Shown piece by piece: positions 1-9,041 of a DNA stretch of 64,000 nucleotides. Source of the DNA: UTCHB3 sp964371075 (GTDB taxonomy: Bacteria; Bacteroidota; Ignavibacteria; Ignavibacteriales; Ignavibacteriaceae). The stretch spans positions 806,001 to 870,000 of the forward strand of contig CAYJKN010000001.1 of NCBI GenBank assembly GCA_964371075.1. The letters run 5' to 3'. The notes beneath the pieces are model-generated. The model worked only from the letters and a program-made list of their open reading frames with translations. It made no database searches and was not told the origin of the DNA. Position 1 is the stretch's first letter. Every line of letters begins with the position of its first letter. The position numbers and the translations under genes are program-made.

Positions 1-1
1 T

Positions 2-865
2 TCTACCGTGTTGATTACCGGAAATAGTGGAACAGGAAAAGAACTTGTTGCTAAAGCAATTCACTTTAACAGTAAAAGAAGAAATAAACCGTTTATTGCG
101 GTCAATTGTGGCGCTATCTCCGAAACACTGATTGAAAGTGAGTTGTTTGGACATAAGAAGGGATCTTTCACCGGAGCAACTTACGACAAAGAAGGATTCA
201 TAAAAGCAGCCGACGAGGGAACTCTTTTTCTTGACGAAGTAAGTGAGATGCCACTCAACCTACAGGTGAAACTGTTACGCGTTTTGCAGGAAAGAGAATT
301 TATACCGGTTGGAAATACTTCACCCACAAAAATTAATGTGCGGTTTGTTGCTTCAACCAACAGAAATTTGACAGAAGAAATTGAAAAAGGAAGATTTAGG
401 GAAGATCTTTTTTATCGACTTAATGTTGTTGAAGTGAGACTCCCCTCTTTAACCGAGAGAAAAGATGATATCCCTATTCTTGCTGATCATTTCCTGAATT
501 ATTATCGCCATCAAATGAATAAAAGTATTAAAGGTTTTGACTATTCCGCAGTCAGAGCGTTAATCAATCATGAATGGCGCGGTGAAGTAAGAGAACTTGA
601 AAATGTGATAGAACGGGCAGTAATATTCGCAGAATCTGAATATATTACGGTTAATGATCTTCCTGAAATAATAAAAGCACAACGCGATATCTCTTCATCT
701 ACAACTTATGGTTCACTCGATGAATTTATGAGAAAAGTTGAAAGAGACTTCCTTGTGAGGGTTTTGGAAGAACATGATTACGACAAAGAGAAAGTTGCCA
801 AGACACTTGATCTGGGACTTTCAACACTTTATCGAAAAATTAAAGATTTAGACATTGAAGTCTGA
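2..865 (+). CDS. Sigma-54-dependent response regulator / enhancer-binding protein, 5'-truncated by window edge
   Basis: The frame is open from the left window edge, so the N-terminal receiver or sensor domain lies outside. The visible part is the AAA+ core and DNA-binding end of an activator that remodels sigma-54 RNA polymerase using ATP. Walker A reads GNSGTGKE, the sigma-54 contact loop is GSFTGA (the usual GAFTGA with Ala to Ser), Walker B is in GTLFLDEVSEMP, and FREDLFYRLNVV is the arginine-finger region. The last ~45 residues form a Fis-type helix-turn-helix (LGLSTLYRKIKDL). An NtrC/NtrX/AtoC-type regulator is most likely; the signal it answers to cannot be told. Sigma-54-like promoters occur later in the window at 18385 and 44249, but nothing shows that this protein acts on them. 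Confidence 0.93.
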   Translation, partial: STVLITGNSGTGKELVAKAIHFNSKRRNKPFIAVNCGAISETLIESELFGHKKGSFTGATYDKEGFIKAADEGTLFLDEVSEMPLNLQVKLLRVLQEREFIPVGNTSPTKINVRFVASTNRNLTEEIEKGRFREDLFYRLNVVEVRLPSLTERKDDIPILADHFLNYYRHQMNKSIKGFDYSAVRALINHEWRGEVRELENVIERAVIFAESEYITVNDLPEIIKAQRDISSSTTYGSLDEFMRKVERDFLVRVLEEHDYDKEKVAKTLDLGLSTLYRKIKDLDIEV

Positions 866-943
866 TAAAAGATTTGTATTTTAAATCAAACCTTCTTTAA
901 TAATTTTTATTTAACTTTGTGCATCACAATTCAACAGGCTTGA

Positions 944-1888
944 ATGTTTATCAGGTTTTGGGGTGTGCGGGGATCAATTCCCTCGCCTCCCACCACAGCG
1001 CAATACCGTAATAAGTTGAGACATGTCCTAAAACTGTCTAGCGGAAAGACTTTTGAATCAGATTCTGACGCTGATACATATATTGAAAGTCTGGACGACT
1101 CCCTTAAAAATTTATTGGGAGGTAATACAACTTGTGTTGAAGTAGTAGCTAACAATACCAGGCTTGTTTTTGATATGGGTTCAGGGTTCCGCGAATTAGG
1201 CAATCATTTGCTCCATTCCGGCGATCCACTAACCGAAATGCATGTTTTTATCAGCCATACACACTGGGATCACATACAGGGCTGGCCCTTCTTTAAACCT
1301 GCATACATTCCTAAATATAAATTTAATTTCTATAGCCCACATGGAAATTTTCAACAAAGGCTTTCAGAGCAACAGGAATTCAAATTTTTCCCGGTATCTC
1401 TAAATTTTATGGCCTCAAGAAAAGAATACATGGACTTCGACCCCGAGTCGAGTGTGGTGATTAATGGTATAAAAGTTACCAATATCGAGCTGCACCACCC
1501 CGGGAAATCTTATGGTTATAGAGTTGAATATGAGGGAAAAGTGTTTGTATTTGCTACGGATTCGGAATACAACAATTTTACCACTTCCAAGTTTATGAGG
1601 TTTATAGATTTTTTTCAAGGTGCTGATGTTATAGTTTTTGATGCCCAATATTCATTTGATCAGGAGATGCAAAGAGTTGACTGGGGGCACTCATCAGCAT
1701 TTGTTGGAGTTGATCTTGCGATTCAGGCAAATGTAAAAAAGATTGTCCTTTTCCACCACGATCCCGACAATGATGATTTTGAGATTCTTAACTTGTTCAA
1801 AAAATCACAGATGTACAAAAAAGACAATTATCCCGAATCAGAAATGGAGATTTACCTCGCCAGGGAGGGACTTACTTTTAATCTCTAA
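944..1888 (+). CDS. MBL-fold metallo-hydrolase
   Basis: A 314-residue metallo-beta-lactamase-fold protein. The metal-binding signature HTHWDH (HxHxDH) sits near residue 104, after an N-terminal strand with the RFWGVRGSIPSP and GGNTTCVEV motifs seen in the phosphodiesterase-like MBL branch. Further ligands are probably the His in ELHHPGKSYGYR, the Asp in FATDSEY and the His in LFHHDPDN near the C-terminus. The substrate is unknown; the family includes cyclic-nucleotide phosphodiesterases and tRNase Z relatives. There is no signal peptide, so it is cytoplasmic. The ATG at 944 is used because the conserved MFIRFWGVRGS start follows directly. It lies ~80 bp downstream of the sigma-54 activator in the same direction and may be co-transcribed. 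Confidence 0.88.
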   Translation: MFIRFWGVRGSIPSPPTTAQYRNKLRHVLKLSSGKTFESDSDADTYIESLDDSLKNLLGGNTTCVEVVANNTRLVFDMGSGFRELGNHLLHSGDPLTEMHVFISHTHWDHIQGWPFFKPAYIPKYKFNFYSPHGNFQQRLSEQQEFKFFPVSLNFMASRKEYMDFDPESSVVINGIKVTNIELHHPGKSYGYRVEYEGKVFVFATDSEYNNFTTSKFMRFIDFFQGADVIVFDAQYSFDQEMQRVDWGHSSAFVGVDLAIQANVKKIVLFHHDPDNDDFEILNLFKKSQMYKKDNYPESEMEIYLAREGLTFNL

Positions 1889-1912
1889 ATTGTCACCGTA
1901 ATCATTTAAAAC

Positions 1913-1945
1913 AAAAAAGCCTCCCGATTTGAGAGGCTTTTTTTT
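1913..1945. terminator. Bidirectional rho-independent terminator
   Basis: The stem GCCTC (1919-1923) pairs with GAGGC (1933-1937). It is extended by an A-tract on the left and a T-tract on the right, so it can work from both sides. It sits between the plus-strand MBL gene and the end of the minus-strand T9SS-like operon. Confidence 0.85.
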
Positions 1946-1963
1946 GTTTAAATAACAATCTTG

Positions 1964-3388
1964 CTAATAGTTTATCCTTATCATAGGAGAGAAAACCACA
2001 TAGGCTTCATCACGATAAGTTGGCAATGGATCACTTCCAATAACAACCCCACTGTAATACTTAAATGAGAACCCAAATGAATTGCTGATCAAAAATGATA
2101 GATTCACTCCATAATAAAGATTGGATTCAGCAATATTGTAAAACACTACAGGTTCAAATGCGTATGTGAACAATGGATCGTCCTTTGAAAAAATCCCCGA
2201 AGCCTGAACATAAAACTTAGAACTGCCGGTTGTTGAAGGATTCTCAGCAAGATTTGGTTGAGATGGATCAAGCAGATAATTTTTCACTTCATACAATCCA
2301 AATCCCAAATTAGCACCAAGATATCCAAATCCATTCAGATCAAGAAAATTTTTCCTCTCAAGGCCAAGATTAAAATAGTTTCTGATAGAATTGATGTTCG
2401 ACACTTCACTAACATGTTTTATCTGACCTGGTTCCCAGGTATTAAGGGTGAGAGATGCCTCAAGATTTAGATCAAAATCTCTCCAATAATCACCGGCATA
2501 TTTTAAAAAATTGCCTTTTGCGTTGAAGTAGATGTTTTGACCTGTCATAAAATGGCGTTTCCCATGCGGAACAAGTTTATCAACAAAAGGTTGAGAAACC
2601 GCCACACCCATACCGATATCAAAAGTAAAGATATCATTAGGCCTGTTGTTGAGGATTCTATCTATGTATGTCACTCTTAGTCCGGCATTGTAAGTTGGTG
2701 AGAACCAACCGGGAACTTTTATCTTGTCATATCCCCACTTGCCAAAAGCAGATATCAGATATTTGTTTTTGTCATTTGTGGTGAAATTATAAAAAGTTAA
2801 ATGAGGATCAAGTAAACTAAAATAGATATCAAACTTGTATGACAATTTTTCATCATAATAAGTTTTTGAAACATCGTTAAAGGCATATCTCTGCGATTTT
2901 AAAAGGGAGTAATTATCCGGTCCTACGATGTCCTGAATGCGAACATAATCTTCAACGGGGTCAAAGAAAAAATCGATTGAATCGGCATTTTTTAGAACCT
3001 TACTCTCTGAATAAAACCTGAACATGTCTATCTCATCATCGTAATATCTTTTACGAAGATCGATAAACACTTCACCTTTGTAAATATCCTGTACTTTTTG
3101 TTTCACGAAATCGAGTGAAGGTTTTGAACCATCAATTCGTAAACCATTACTTACCAAAAATTTGTTGAATACTGCTCTAACAAGAACCGGATCGGTAACA
3201 ATCCATTTTTCACGAAGATCATCAAAAGCTGCAGAGTTAAGTTCAAGATTTCTGTAAATCTTGATCAGTCTGTCCATTTTAGAATCGCTGGATCCTGCTG
3301 TCCGGGAATCAATATCCTGAGCAGAAGTGGTAAAAGCTATTGTCGATAGAAACAGAAAGGAAATAAAGAATTTAATTTTAGAAACCAT
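1964..3388 (-). CDS. Secreted beta-rich envelope protein, family B, copy 2 (T9SS-like operon)
   Basis: A 474-residue protein of no family I recognise. An N-terminal signal peptide (residues 1-23, ending TTSAQ) is followed by a helical region of ~100 residues and then a beta-rich part with alternating aromatic residues ending ...FSPMIRINY, which suggests an outer-membrane barrel or a closely associated protein. It is clearly homologous to the protein encoded at 4932-6323: both share AFDDL(R/K)(E/Q)KW, RKRYYDDE, NKYL(I/L)S..G.WG.DK and PGW(F/Y)S. It is the last gene of the operon. Its ATG overlaps the end of the upstream gene by 11 bp, implying translational coupling. By position it may be an outer-membrane partner of the GldL/GldM-like motor; this is inference. 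Confidence 0.85.
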   Translation of the reverse strand: MVSKIKFFISFLFLSTIAFTTSAQDIDSRTAGSSDSKMDRLIKIYRNLELNSAAFDDLREKWIVTDPVLVRAVFNKFLVSNGLRIDGSKPSLDFVKQKVQDIYKGEVFIDLRKRYYDDEIDMFRFYSESKVLKNADSIDFFFDPVEDYVRIQDIVGPDNYSLLKSQRYAFNDVSKTYYDEKLSYKFDIYFSLLDPHLTFYNFTTNDKNKYLISAFGKWGYDKIKVPGWFSPTYNAGLRVTYIDRILNNRPNDIFTFDIGMGVAVSQPFVDKLVPHGKRHFMTGQNIYFNAKGNFLKYAGDYWRDFDLNLEASLTLNTWEPGQIKHVSEVSNINSIRNYFNLGLERKNFLDLNGFGYLGANLGFGLYEVKNYLLDPSQPNLAENPSTTGSSKFYVQASGIFSKDDPLFTYAFEPVVFYNIAESNLYYGVNLSFLISNSFGFSFKYYSGVVIGSDPLPTYRDEAYVVFSPMIRINY

Positions 3389-4871
3389 ATCTGTACCTCA
3401 ACTGGATAAATGTTTGCGAACTTTTGCTTTCCCATGCTTCGGGTTCTCTGAACATTGCAGCAGAAATATTGGTCATTTCAACTCTGAAATTATGTTCTCC
3501 TCCAAATTCCAACAATTTAAGCCATATTTTGGATGTTAAATGACTGTCGAAAAGTCGAAATTCTGTCCCAAGAAATTCAATATCATTAGGCACAAAATTT
3601 ATTGATAATCCGATAACCGGTTGAATAACATCTTTCATTTTTTTACGACCGATTGTTGCAGTGGAATAATCAGCCTCAATTACATCAAAACCACCAACGC
3701 CGAGATCCATCTTATACCTGATGGCTCTTTTTTCTGAATTGTTCCAGAAAAACGACATTGTTGATTCCCATTGTGTAAAGGTAAAATATGCTTTATTACC
3801 GGGAACGGTGTAAAAAGGATTGTCAAGCTTCTCGGGACCAAATGCGAAGTATGCATTAACAAATGGAATGCTGAATGCACCGGTTGTTTTCACATCCAGA
3901 ATAACACCACTTCCAACATTAAGTGCCAGTGGGTCACCCATTACAAAAGGTAATTGATCAAGAAATGAACTCATATCAAGTCTCATTCTCCCCATCAATT
4001 TTGCATCAATCAACATATCATTCAATGGATCTGCAATGGAACCGGACACGCTGAATAATGCTCTAACACCTCCAGTGATTGTTTGCCCCTTCCAGGGTGA
4101 AATATTCACAACAGGCGTATTGGTGTTAAACTCTACGCTCACAAAACCAAAACCATAATCCATCACCGGATGGAAAAAAGTAAGAGAAGATAGAGATGCA
4201 TCAATTTGAAATGGTGATGAACTCGTTTGGGTTTGGGCTCCTCTACCTCTGCCAGTTGAAGATTTCTGAACAACAGGTTTTGGGTATTTATGAAGACTAT
4301 TGGTTACCTGATAGGCAATAAAATCGAGATTCCCGTCTGATGATATTCCTCTTGAAATTTTCTCTTTTTCTTTCCTGTCAACTTTAACAAGCGAAGAAGC
4401 TTCTGTGGTTAACAGTTCTCGTTGAAGAAATTTAAGGACTTGAGTGTAGGACGGGTCTTTAGCAAAATAAAGCTCTTGAAAATCTTTAAACTTAACAACC
4501 ATGTTAGAGTCAACACCCCCTGCAACATTACTGCCAAAGATGTTGGAACTGTCTGCAGCTGCTCCTGCTCCAATCTCCAAAATGTAAAGAAGAATAATAG
4601 TGTCGTTCTCGAGATCCGGATTTTTAAAGACTAAGGAATAGTTGATATTTCCACTTGTATTAAAACGAAATACTCCCCTGTCATCCGAAAGAGGTATGGC
4701 AGGTAAACTACTGCTCATCGAAGCATCAGGCGTGAAATTGTAAGTATAAATATCGAGATAAGTCTTATCCACTTGCAACTTCCTCTCAATGATACGATAC
4801 ATCTCGTCGATATTTTGAGCCATTAAATTGCAAGTAAAGAGAAATAAAACAGTAAATGCTATTCTCGTCAT
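3378..4871 (-). CDS. Outer-membrane beta-barrel-like protein, family A, copy 2 (T9SS-like operon)
   Basis: A 497-residue protein with a signal peptide (residues 1-18, ending CNLMAQ). About 200 residues of mixed content are followed by a low-complexity linker (KSSTGRGRGAQTQTSSS) and a ~280-residue C-terminal part of alternating hydrophobic residues. It ends in YRYGF, a terminal Phe typical of BAM-inserted barrels. It is homologous to the protein encoded at 6348-7889, sharing IFG(S/T)N.AGG, the GRG linker, WLKLLE(F/L) and the YRYGF end. I do not recognise a named family; it is longer than the PorP/SprF proteins (~300 residues) found in canonical T9SS loci. The pair A2-B2 repeats the pair A1-B1 just upstream. 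Confidence 0.85.
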   Translation of the reverse strand: MTRIAFTVLFLFTCNLMAQNIDEMYRIIERKLQVDKTYLDIYTYNFTPDASMSSSLPAIPLSDDRGVFRFNTSGNINYSLVFKNPDLENDTIILLYILEIGAGAAADSSNIFGSNVAGGVDSNMVVKFKDFQELYFAKDPSYTQVLKFLQRELLTTEASSLVKVDRKEKEKISRGISSDGNLDFIAYQVTNSLHKYPKPVVQKSSTGRGRGAQTQTSSSPFQIDASLSSLTFFHPVMDYGFGFVSVEFNTNTPVVNISPWKGQTITGGVRALFSVSGSIADPLNDMLIDAKLMGRMRLDMSSFLDQLPFVMGDPLALNVGSGVILDVKTTGAFSIPFVNAYFAFGPEKLDNPFYTVPGNKAYFTFTQWESTMSFFWNNSEKRAIRYKMDLGVGGFDVIEADYSTATIGRKKMKDVIQPVIGLSINFVPNDIEFLGTEFRLFDSHLTSKIWLKLLEFGGEHNFRVEMTNISAAMFREPEAWESKSSQTFIQLRYRYGF

Positions 4872-4931
4872 TTTTTCACTTTGTTTATTATAGAAAGGTT
4901 CCCCCGGTTTTTCTACCGGGGGAGTCTAAAA

Positions 4932-6323
4932 TTAGTAGTTTATTCTCAAGATTGGTGAGAATACAATGTAAGTATCATACCTGTAAGGGAATTTTTTCTT
5001 GTCAAGACCGAAGGAACTGTAGATTCCAACATCCAAACCAAAATTACCACTTACCATGCCCATTCCTTTTAATCCAATAAATCCATATCCGTCTGATGCA
5101 TAACCTGTGACAAGATTAATGGAATGTTGAATCATACCGGTTGATTTTCTTACACCAACTTCCGCAGAGATAATATGATTAAACTTCTGCATAAAATTCT
5201 TCTTACCCTTCTCCAAATCAATTACTGATGAAGAGGCCGGATCCAAACGAAGCTTGTTTATGTCAGATGATGATAAATTAAGCCCCACTTCAAGATCACC
5301 AAAGTCGAACACATTCATGATATTGCGTTTTCTAAGCTCCCAGTTAAAAAAGAACTTGTTTGCAAAGAAATCGACCTGGGTGGTATATTTTCCAAAATCA
5401 GCTTTTTTATTATCATTAATCGTAACTTTAGCTTCAAGAGAAAATGAAACATCTCTCATGAAATCTGAATCGATGAATGCAAATGGATAGCCTTCAATTT
5501 TGGCATATACAGCTTGTCCCGCAACCCATAATTGGTTAACAGCTGCTTCACCTTTGTACGGTCTGTTTGAAGGAACACCGGCACCAACCGAAAGTCTGTA
5601 AGTAAATTTCTCAGGATCATTACTTAAACTTTTGAAGTATGTGAGTCTTGTTCCAACAAAATACTCATTTGAGTACCAACCGGGCCAAAAAGCTTTGTCA
5701 GTTCCCCACTGTCCCCAAACGGATAGCAGGTATTTGTTGCTTCCTTCTGATGTGGTATTCCAAAACATAACTTCGGGACGAAGTGCATTCAGGTTCACAT
5801 CAAAATTATAACCAAGTTTTGTGTATGACTGTTCTTTGGTTGTTTCTTTATAGAAATAGGTTATTTCTTTGATCTTTTCATAAGATTTATCACCTATAAC
5901 TTCTTTAAGAAGAAAACCATCATAAATCGGATCGAAGAGAGGTGTGGGGTTCTCTTTTCCAATTTCACCCGATGGATAAAAAGCAAAAAGCTCCAATTCA
6001 TCGTCATAATACCGTTTTCTAACTTCAATAGTTACATCGCCCTCTTGAACCAGTTTCACTTTTTCTTTGATCACATCCGGTTTAAGGGTTCTGCCATTTA
6101 ATCTAAGAGCATTTCTTACAACAAATCTGTTGAAAATTTCTCTGATAAATGTAGGGTCGTCGATCATCCATTTTTGTTTCAGATCATCGAAAGCCATTGT
6201 GTTGTACTCGAGACTCTGATAAAGTGTTTTCAGGTCTGCCAGCTCGTTACCGGTGGTGTTCTGTGCCCTCAAAGCCGGCACAAACACCAGGAACGCTAAT
6301 AAAAATTTAATTGCTTTTCTCAT
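4932..6323 (-). CDS. Secreted beta-rich envelope protein, family B, copy 1 (T9SS-like operon)
   Basis: A 463-residue protein with a signal peptide (MRKAIKFLL... cleaved after ALRAQ). The ATG at 6323 is preferred over an in-frame ATG at 6335 because GGATGG sits just upstream of it; the longer form adds only MDGI. The layout matches the copy at 1964-3388: a helical segment at about residues 25-130 with AFDDLKQKW and RKRYYDDE, then a beta-rich part ending FSPILRINY. No catalytic motif or known domain is visible. It sits between family A copies 1 and 2 in a tightly spaced operon headed by a GldL-like gene. A role in the outer-membrane or periplasmic ring of the machinery is a guess from context. 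Confidence 0.84.
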   Translation of the reverse strand: MRKAIKFLLAFLVFVPALRAQNTTGNELADLKTLYQSLEYNTMAFDDLKQKWMIDDPTFIREIFNRFVVRNALRLNGRTLKPDVIKEKVKLVQEGDVTIEVRKRYYDDELELFAFYPSGEIGKENPTPLFDPIYDGFLLKEVIGDKSYEKIKEITYFYKETTKEQSYTKLGYNFDVNLNALRPEVMFWNTTSEGSNKYLLSVWGQWGTDKAFWPGWYSNEYFVGTRLTYFKSLSNDPEKFTYRLSVGAGVPSNRPYKGEAAVNQLWVAGQAVYAKIEGYPFAFIDSDFMRDVSFSLEAKVTINDNKKADFGKYTTQVDFFANKFFFNWELRKRNIMNVFDFGDLEVGLNLSSSDINKLRLDPASSSVIDLEKGKKNFMQKFNHIISAEVGVRKSTGMIQHSINLVTGYASDGYGFIGLKGMGMVSGNFGLDVGIYSSFGLDKKKFPYRYDTYIVFSPILRINY

Positions 6324-6347
6324 AATTCCATCCATGTCTTAAATTGA

Positions 6348-7889
6348 TTAGAAACCATATCTGTATCTAATTTGGAAGAAAACACTCATTGGGTTCTCCC
6401 ATTCACGAATTGTTCTTCCAAGCGGGTCTGAGAAAACAGTTCCTGAAAATCTGAAAGTATGACCTCCGTCTAATTCAAGCAGTTTTAGCCATCCCTCAGC
6501 TTTAACAACAGCATCGAAGACTCTAACCTTGACACCAAAGATGTCATTCTGATCAGGTGCAAATGTGTAGTGAAGTGTAACAACGGGTGATATTTTGTTT
6601 TCAATCACTTCAGTTTTGGCGGCTGTAGTTCTTGTACCGGGATAATAAGCCTTCAACATATCATAATAACCAACACCAACATCAACTCTGAATCTGGAGC
6701 TCAATTTATCATTTGTATTCCAATAAAACGACATGGTCGCTTCAGCCTGCTTAAATGAAAAATAAGCATGTCTCTGATTTGGAACCTTTTTATCGGTGAA
6801 AGTTATGTACGGATCAGAAAATCCTCTTCCACCAACTGCTACATATGCATTAAGGAAAGGCAATCCAAAAGGTCTCGTAACATGGAGATCAATGGCAGCA
6901 GATGTTCCTACATGGAAATTTGATTCAGCGTTTAAAGCAAATGGCAAATTTCTGATGAGATCATTGGTATTCATCTTAACTCTGCCGAGGAATCTGGCAT
7001 CGAGTACCATTCCACCATTAGGATTCTTAACATCTTTGCTAAGGTTAAATAGGGTCCTGAATCCAAAGCCAAATGTATTGTTCCCAAAAGGAAGCGCATG
7101 AAGAACCGGTTCTTCCATGGTCAATTCAAGTCCTGCAGCACCGATTGAAAAATCCATCACTTTGTGAGAGAAGGAAACCGAGCTAAATCCAGCATCTATT
7201 CTAAAATCAGCAGAAGAAGATGCAGTTTCTGTACCACCCGTTTGACCTCTTCCCTTTTTAGTGGAAGACTTTTGTGCAACTTTTGGATACCAGTGAATTG
7301 AATTTGCTCTCATGTAGTTGAGAAAATCAGTATTGTCCCTGGAAGTTATACCCAACGATGTGTTTATCGCATCGTCGGGAGCGATTCCGAGCAGGGTTCC
7401 ATATTTAAATTCAGGATCAATTTTGATAAGTTTATCGATGTAATCGACCATACCAAAATATTTTCCATAGTCTGAACCCATCATTGTGTACATATCCTTA
7501 AAGGATACAACTATTGATTCTGTGGGCCCACCTGCCTGATTGGTACCGAAAATATTGGCAGTATCTCCGGCTCCGGCAGCAATTATCTCTTGAATATAGA
7601 GCAGAACTGTGGAATCGATGCCGATGGCATTGGAGAGGAACACTATTCTGTAAGTATAATTGTCATTTGCCTTGAATACAAATGGATCTTTCCCATCAAC
7701 CCGCATAACCGGATTTATCTTCTGTAATAATGGCTCGGTTCCGGTGAGATCAACAAAGTTGAGATTCAGATATTTTTTATCTTTTCTCAACTTTAGATCA
7801 ATATTCCGGATGTAGTCCTCTGCTTCCTGTGCCATCAGGGGTTGCAGCAGAAAACCGGCAACCATAATCAATGTAAGTAATCGTTTCAT
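6348..7889 (-). CDS. Outer-membrane beta-barrel-like protein, family A, copy 1 (T9SS-like operon)
   Basis: A 513-residue protein. The frame is open to 7925, but the ATG at 7889 follows AGAAG at good spacing and begins a clean signal peptide (MKRLLTLIMVAG... cleaved after PLMAQ). Residues ~20-215 are a mixed N-terminal domain with IFGTNQAGG; a Lys/Gly/Thr-rich linker near residue 235 (KSSTKKGRGQTGGTET) leads into a C-terminal barrel-like region ending RYRYGF. It is a paralogue of the protein encoded at 3378-4871. The gene starts 35 bp after the GldM-C-like gene ends, so it belongs to the same transcript. The family is unknown to me. Confidence 0.85.
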   Translation of the reverse strand: MKRLLTLIMVAGFLLQPLMAQEAEDYIRNIDLKLRKDKKYLNLNFVDLTGTEPLLQKINPVMRVDGKDPFVFKANDNYTYRIVFLSNAIGIDSTVLLYIQEIIAAGAGDTANIFGTNQAGGPTESIVVSFKDMYTMMGSDYGKYFGMVDYIDKLIKIDPEFKYGTLLGIAPDDAINTSLGITSRDNTDFLNYMRANSIHWYPKVAQKSSTKKGRGQTGGTETASSSADFRIDAGFSSVSFSHKVMDFSIGAAGLELTMEEPVLHALPFGNNTFGFGFRTLFNLSKDVKNPNGGMVLDARFLGRVKMNTNDLIRNLPFALNAESNFHVGTSAAIDLHVTRPFGLPFLNAYVAVGGRGFSDPYITFTDKKVPNQRHAYFSFKQAEATMSFYWNTNDKLSSRFRVDVGVGYYDMLKAYYPGTRTTAAKTEVIENKISPVVTLHYTFAPDQNDIFGVKVRVFDAVVKAEGWLKLLELDGGHTFRFSGTVFSDPLGRTIREWENPMSVFFQIRYRYGF

Positions 7890-7924
7890 ATTGTTATCTT
7901 CTTTATTTATAAATCCTTGATACA

Positions 7925-9028
7925 CTACCTGATCACATTGGCACGGTATTTTTTAATCACTTTTTCACCAAACTGTGTCGTAAACTGAATTGTCAGTCTG
8001 ACATCCTGATCAGTTCCAATATCCATTGATTCGAGGAATGCCGGGTTAACAGCAATCTCGACGACAGGAAATTGTCCCTTCTTCGATTGGGAAACACTCT
8101 GAATAAAATTATCCGGTTCCGATGTAACTCTCAGTTGATTAAATTTTGGTGCTGCAAAAACAAAACCGCTGGGTGTCATTCCAAAATATCCGAAGAGGAA
8201 TTGACGCGAAGCTTGATTTTCCACACTAATGTACCAAACAGCATCATTTTCAGAATCTTTTTCCGAAAGTGTTGCCCAGCCACTGAAATCACCCAAACCG
8301 GGTTTCTGAATTGCAATATCCCACGAAGCTTTTACAGGATTACCTGTTTGAGGATCGGTGTAACTCATCAACTCGTTGTTGTAAAAGCCCTCAATTTTGA
8401 TAACTTTTCCAACGTTCTGTGGCTCGTTGCACAAGTCGGTCAGATTCACAAATGAACCGGCACCTTCTTTTATTGTGCTTACACCATCAGAAATTTTGTA
8501 GGAATATTTATCCTGGTCGGTGAATTCTCTCACTGCAAAACTAAAAGCCGGACTTTCACCGAAGAAATAGTTATTCCTTACAGCAACAGGGGCAGCCAGA
8601 GTCGGAAGGTTTACATTTATCATGTAATACTTGTCGGCTACAAGTGCTTTTCCTGCTTCACCGGTAACATTTATCGCCAATTTCAGATAATAAACGCCGG
8701 GTTCCTCGAACATTGGTTCGAAGTAGGTTTGAACGGTTACTCCTCTTCCTTGTTGCTGAGCCACTTTAGCAGCCACTTCAGATGAAGCTGGTTTTTGAAA
8801 CTGCTGTTTTTCGTTAAGTTTTAATATGCTGGAACCAGCCGAATTGAGTATTTCTGCTGAAATGGAGTTGACTTTGGTTATAGCCGAGAGTACCAGAGGG
8901 ATATCTGGTACTCTCACTTTTTGCAAAGTCACTACATTAAGCGTATCGTCAACTTTAAAACCTTGTGAAAAAACAACATTTGTCAGCAAGAAGATAAAAA
9001 TCGTAGCTTTTAGTAATGATTTAGTCAT
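7925..9028 (-). CDS. Periplasmic GldM C-terminal-like protein (second half of a split GldM)
   Basis: A 367-residue exported protein with its own signal peptide (residues 1-21, ending TNVVFSQ). The body looks like a chain of Ig-like beta domains, such as GVYYLKLAINVTG and DVRLTIQFTTQFGEKVIKKYR, with no membrane segment after the signal. Canonical GldM/PorM is ~515 residues: one N-terminal membrane helix and four periplasmic domains, the last ones Ig-like. Here the membrane-anchored part is encoded by the upstream gene at 9042-9671, 13 bp away, and this gene would supply the remaining periplasmic domains. Because it has its own signal peptide, the split is not a frameshift. Assignment to GldM rests mainly on position and domain style, so it is tentative. 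Confidence 0.6.
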   Translation of the reverse strand: MTKSLLKATIFIFLLTNVVFSQGFKVDDTLNVVTLQKVRVPDIPLVLSAITKVNSISAEILNSAGSSILKLNEKQQFQKPASSEVAAKVAQQQGRGVTVQTYFEPMFEEPGVYYLKLAINVTGEAGKALVADKYYMINVNLPTLAAPVAVRNNYFFGESPAFSFAVREFTDQDKYSYKISDGVSTIKEGAGSFVNLTDLCNEPQNVGKVIKIEGFYNNELMSYTDPQTGNPVKASWDIAIQKPGLGDFSGWATLSEKDSENDAVWYISVENQASRQFLFGYFGMTPSGFVFAAPKFNQLRVTSEPDNFIQSVSQSKKGQFPVVEIAVNPAFLESMDIGTDQDVRLTIQFTTQFGEKVIKKYRANVIR

Positions 9029-9041
9029 CGTATTTCCTATG

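Noticed and set aside
931..1203. Minus-strand ORF opposite the MBL gene
   Set aside because: It is a shadow of the metallo-hydrolase; no SD and no recognisable protein content.
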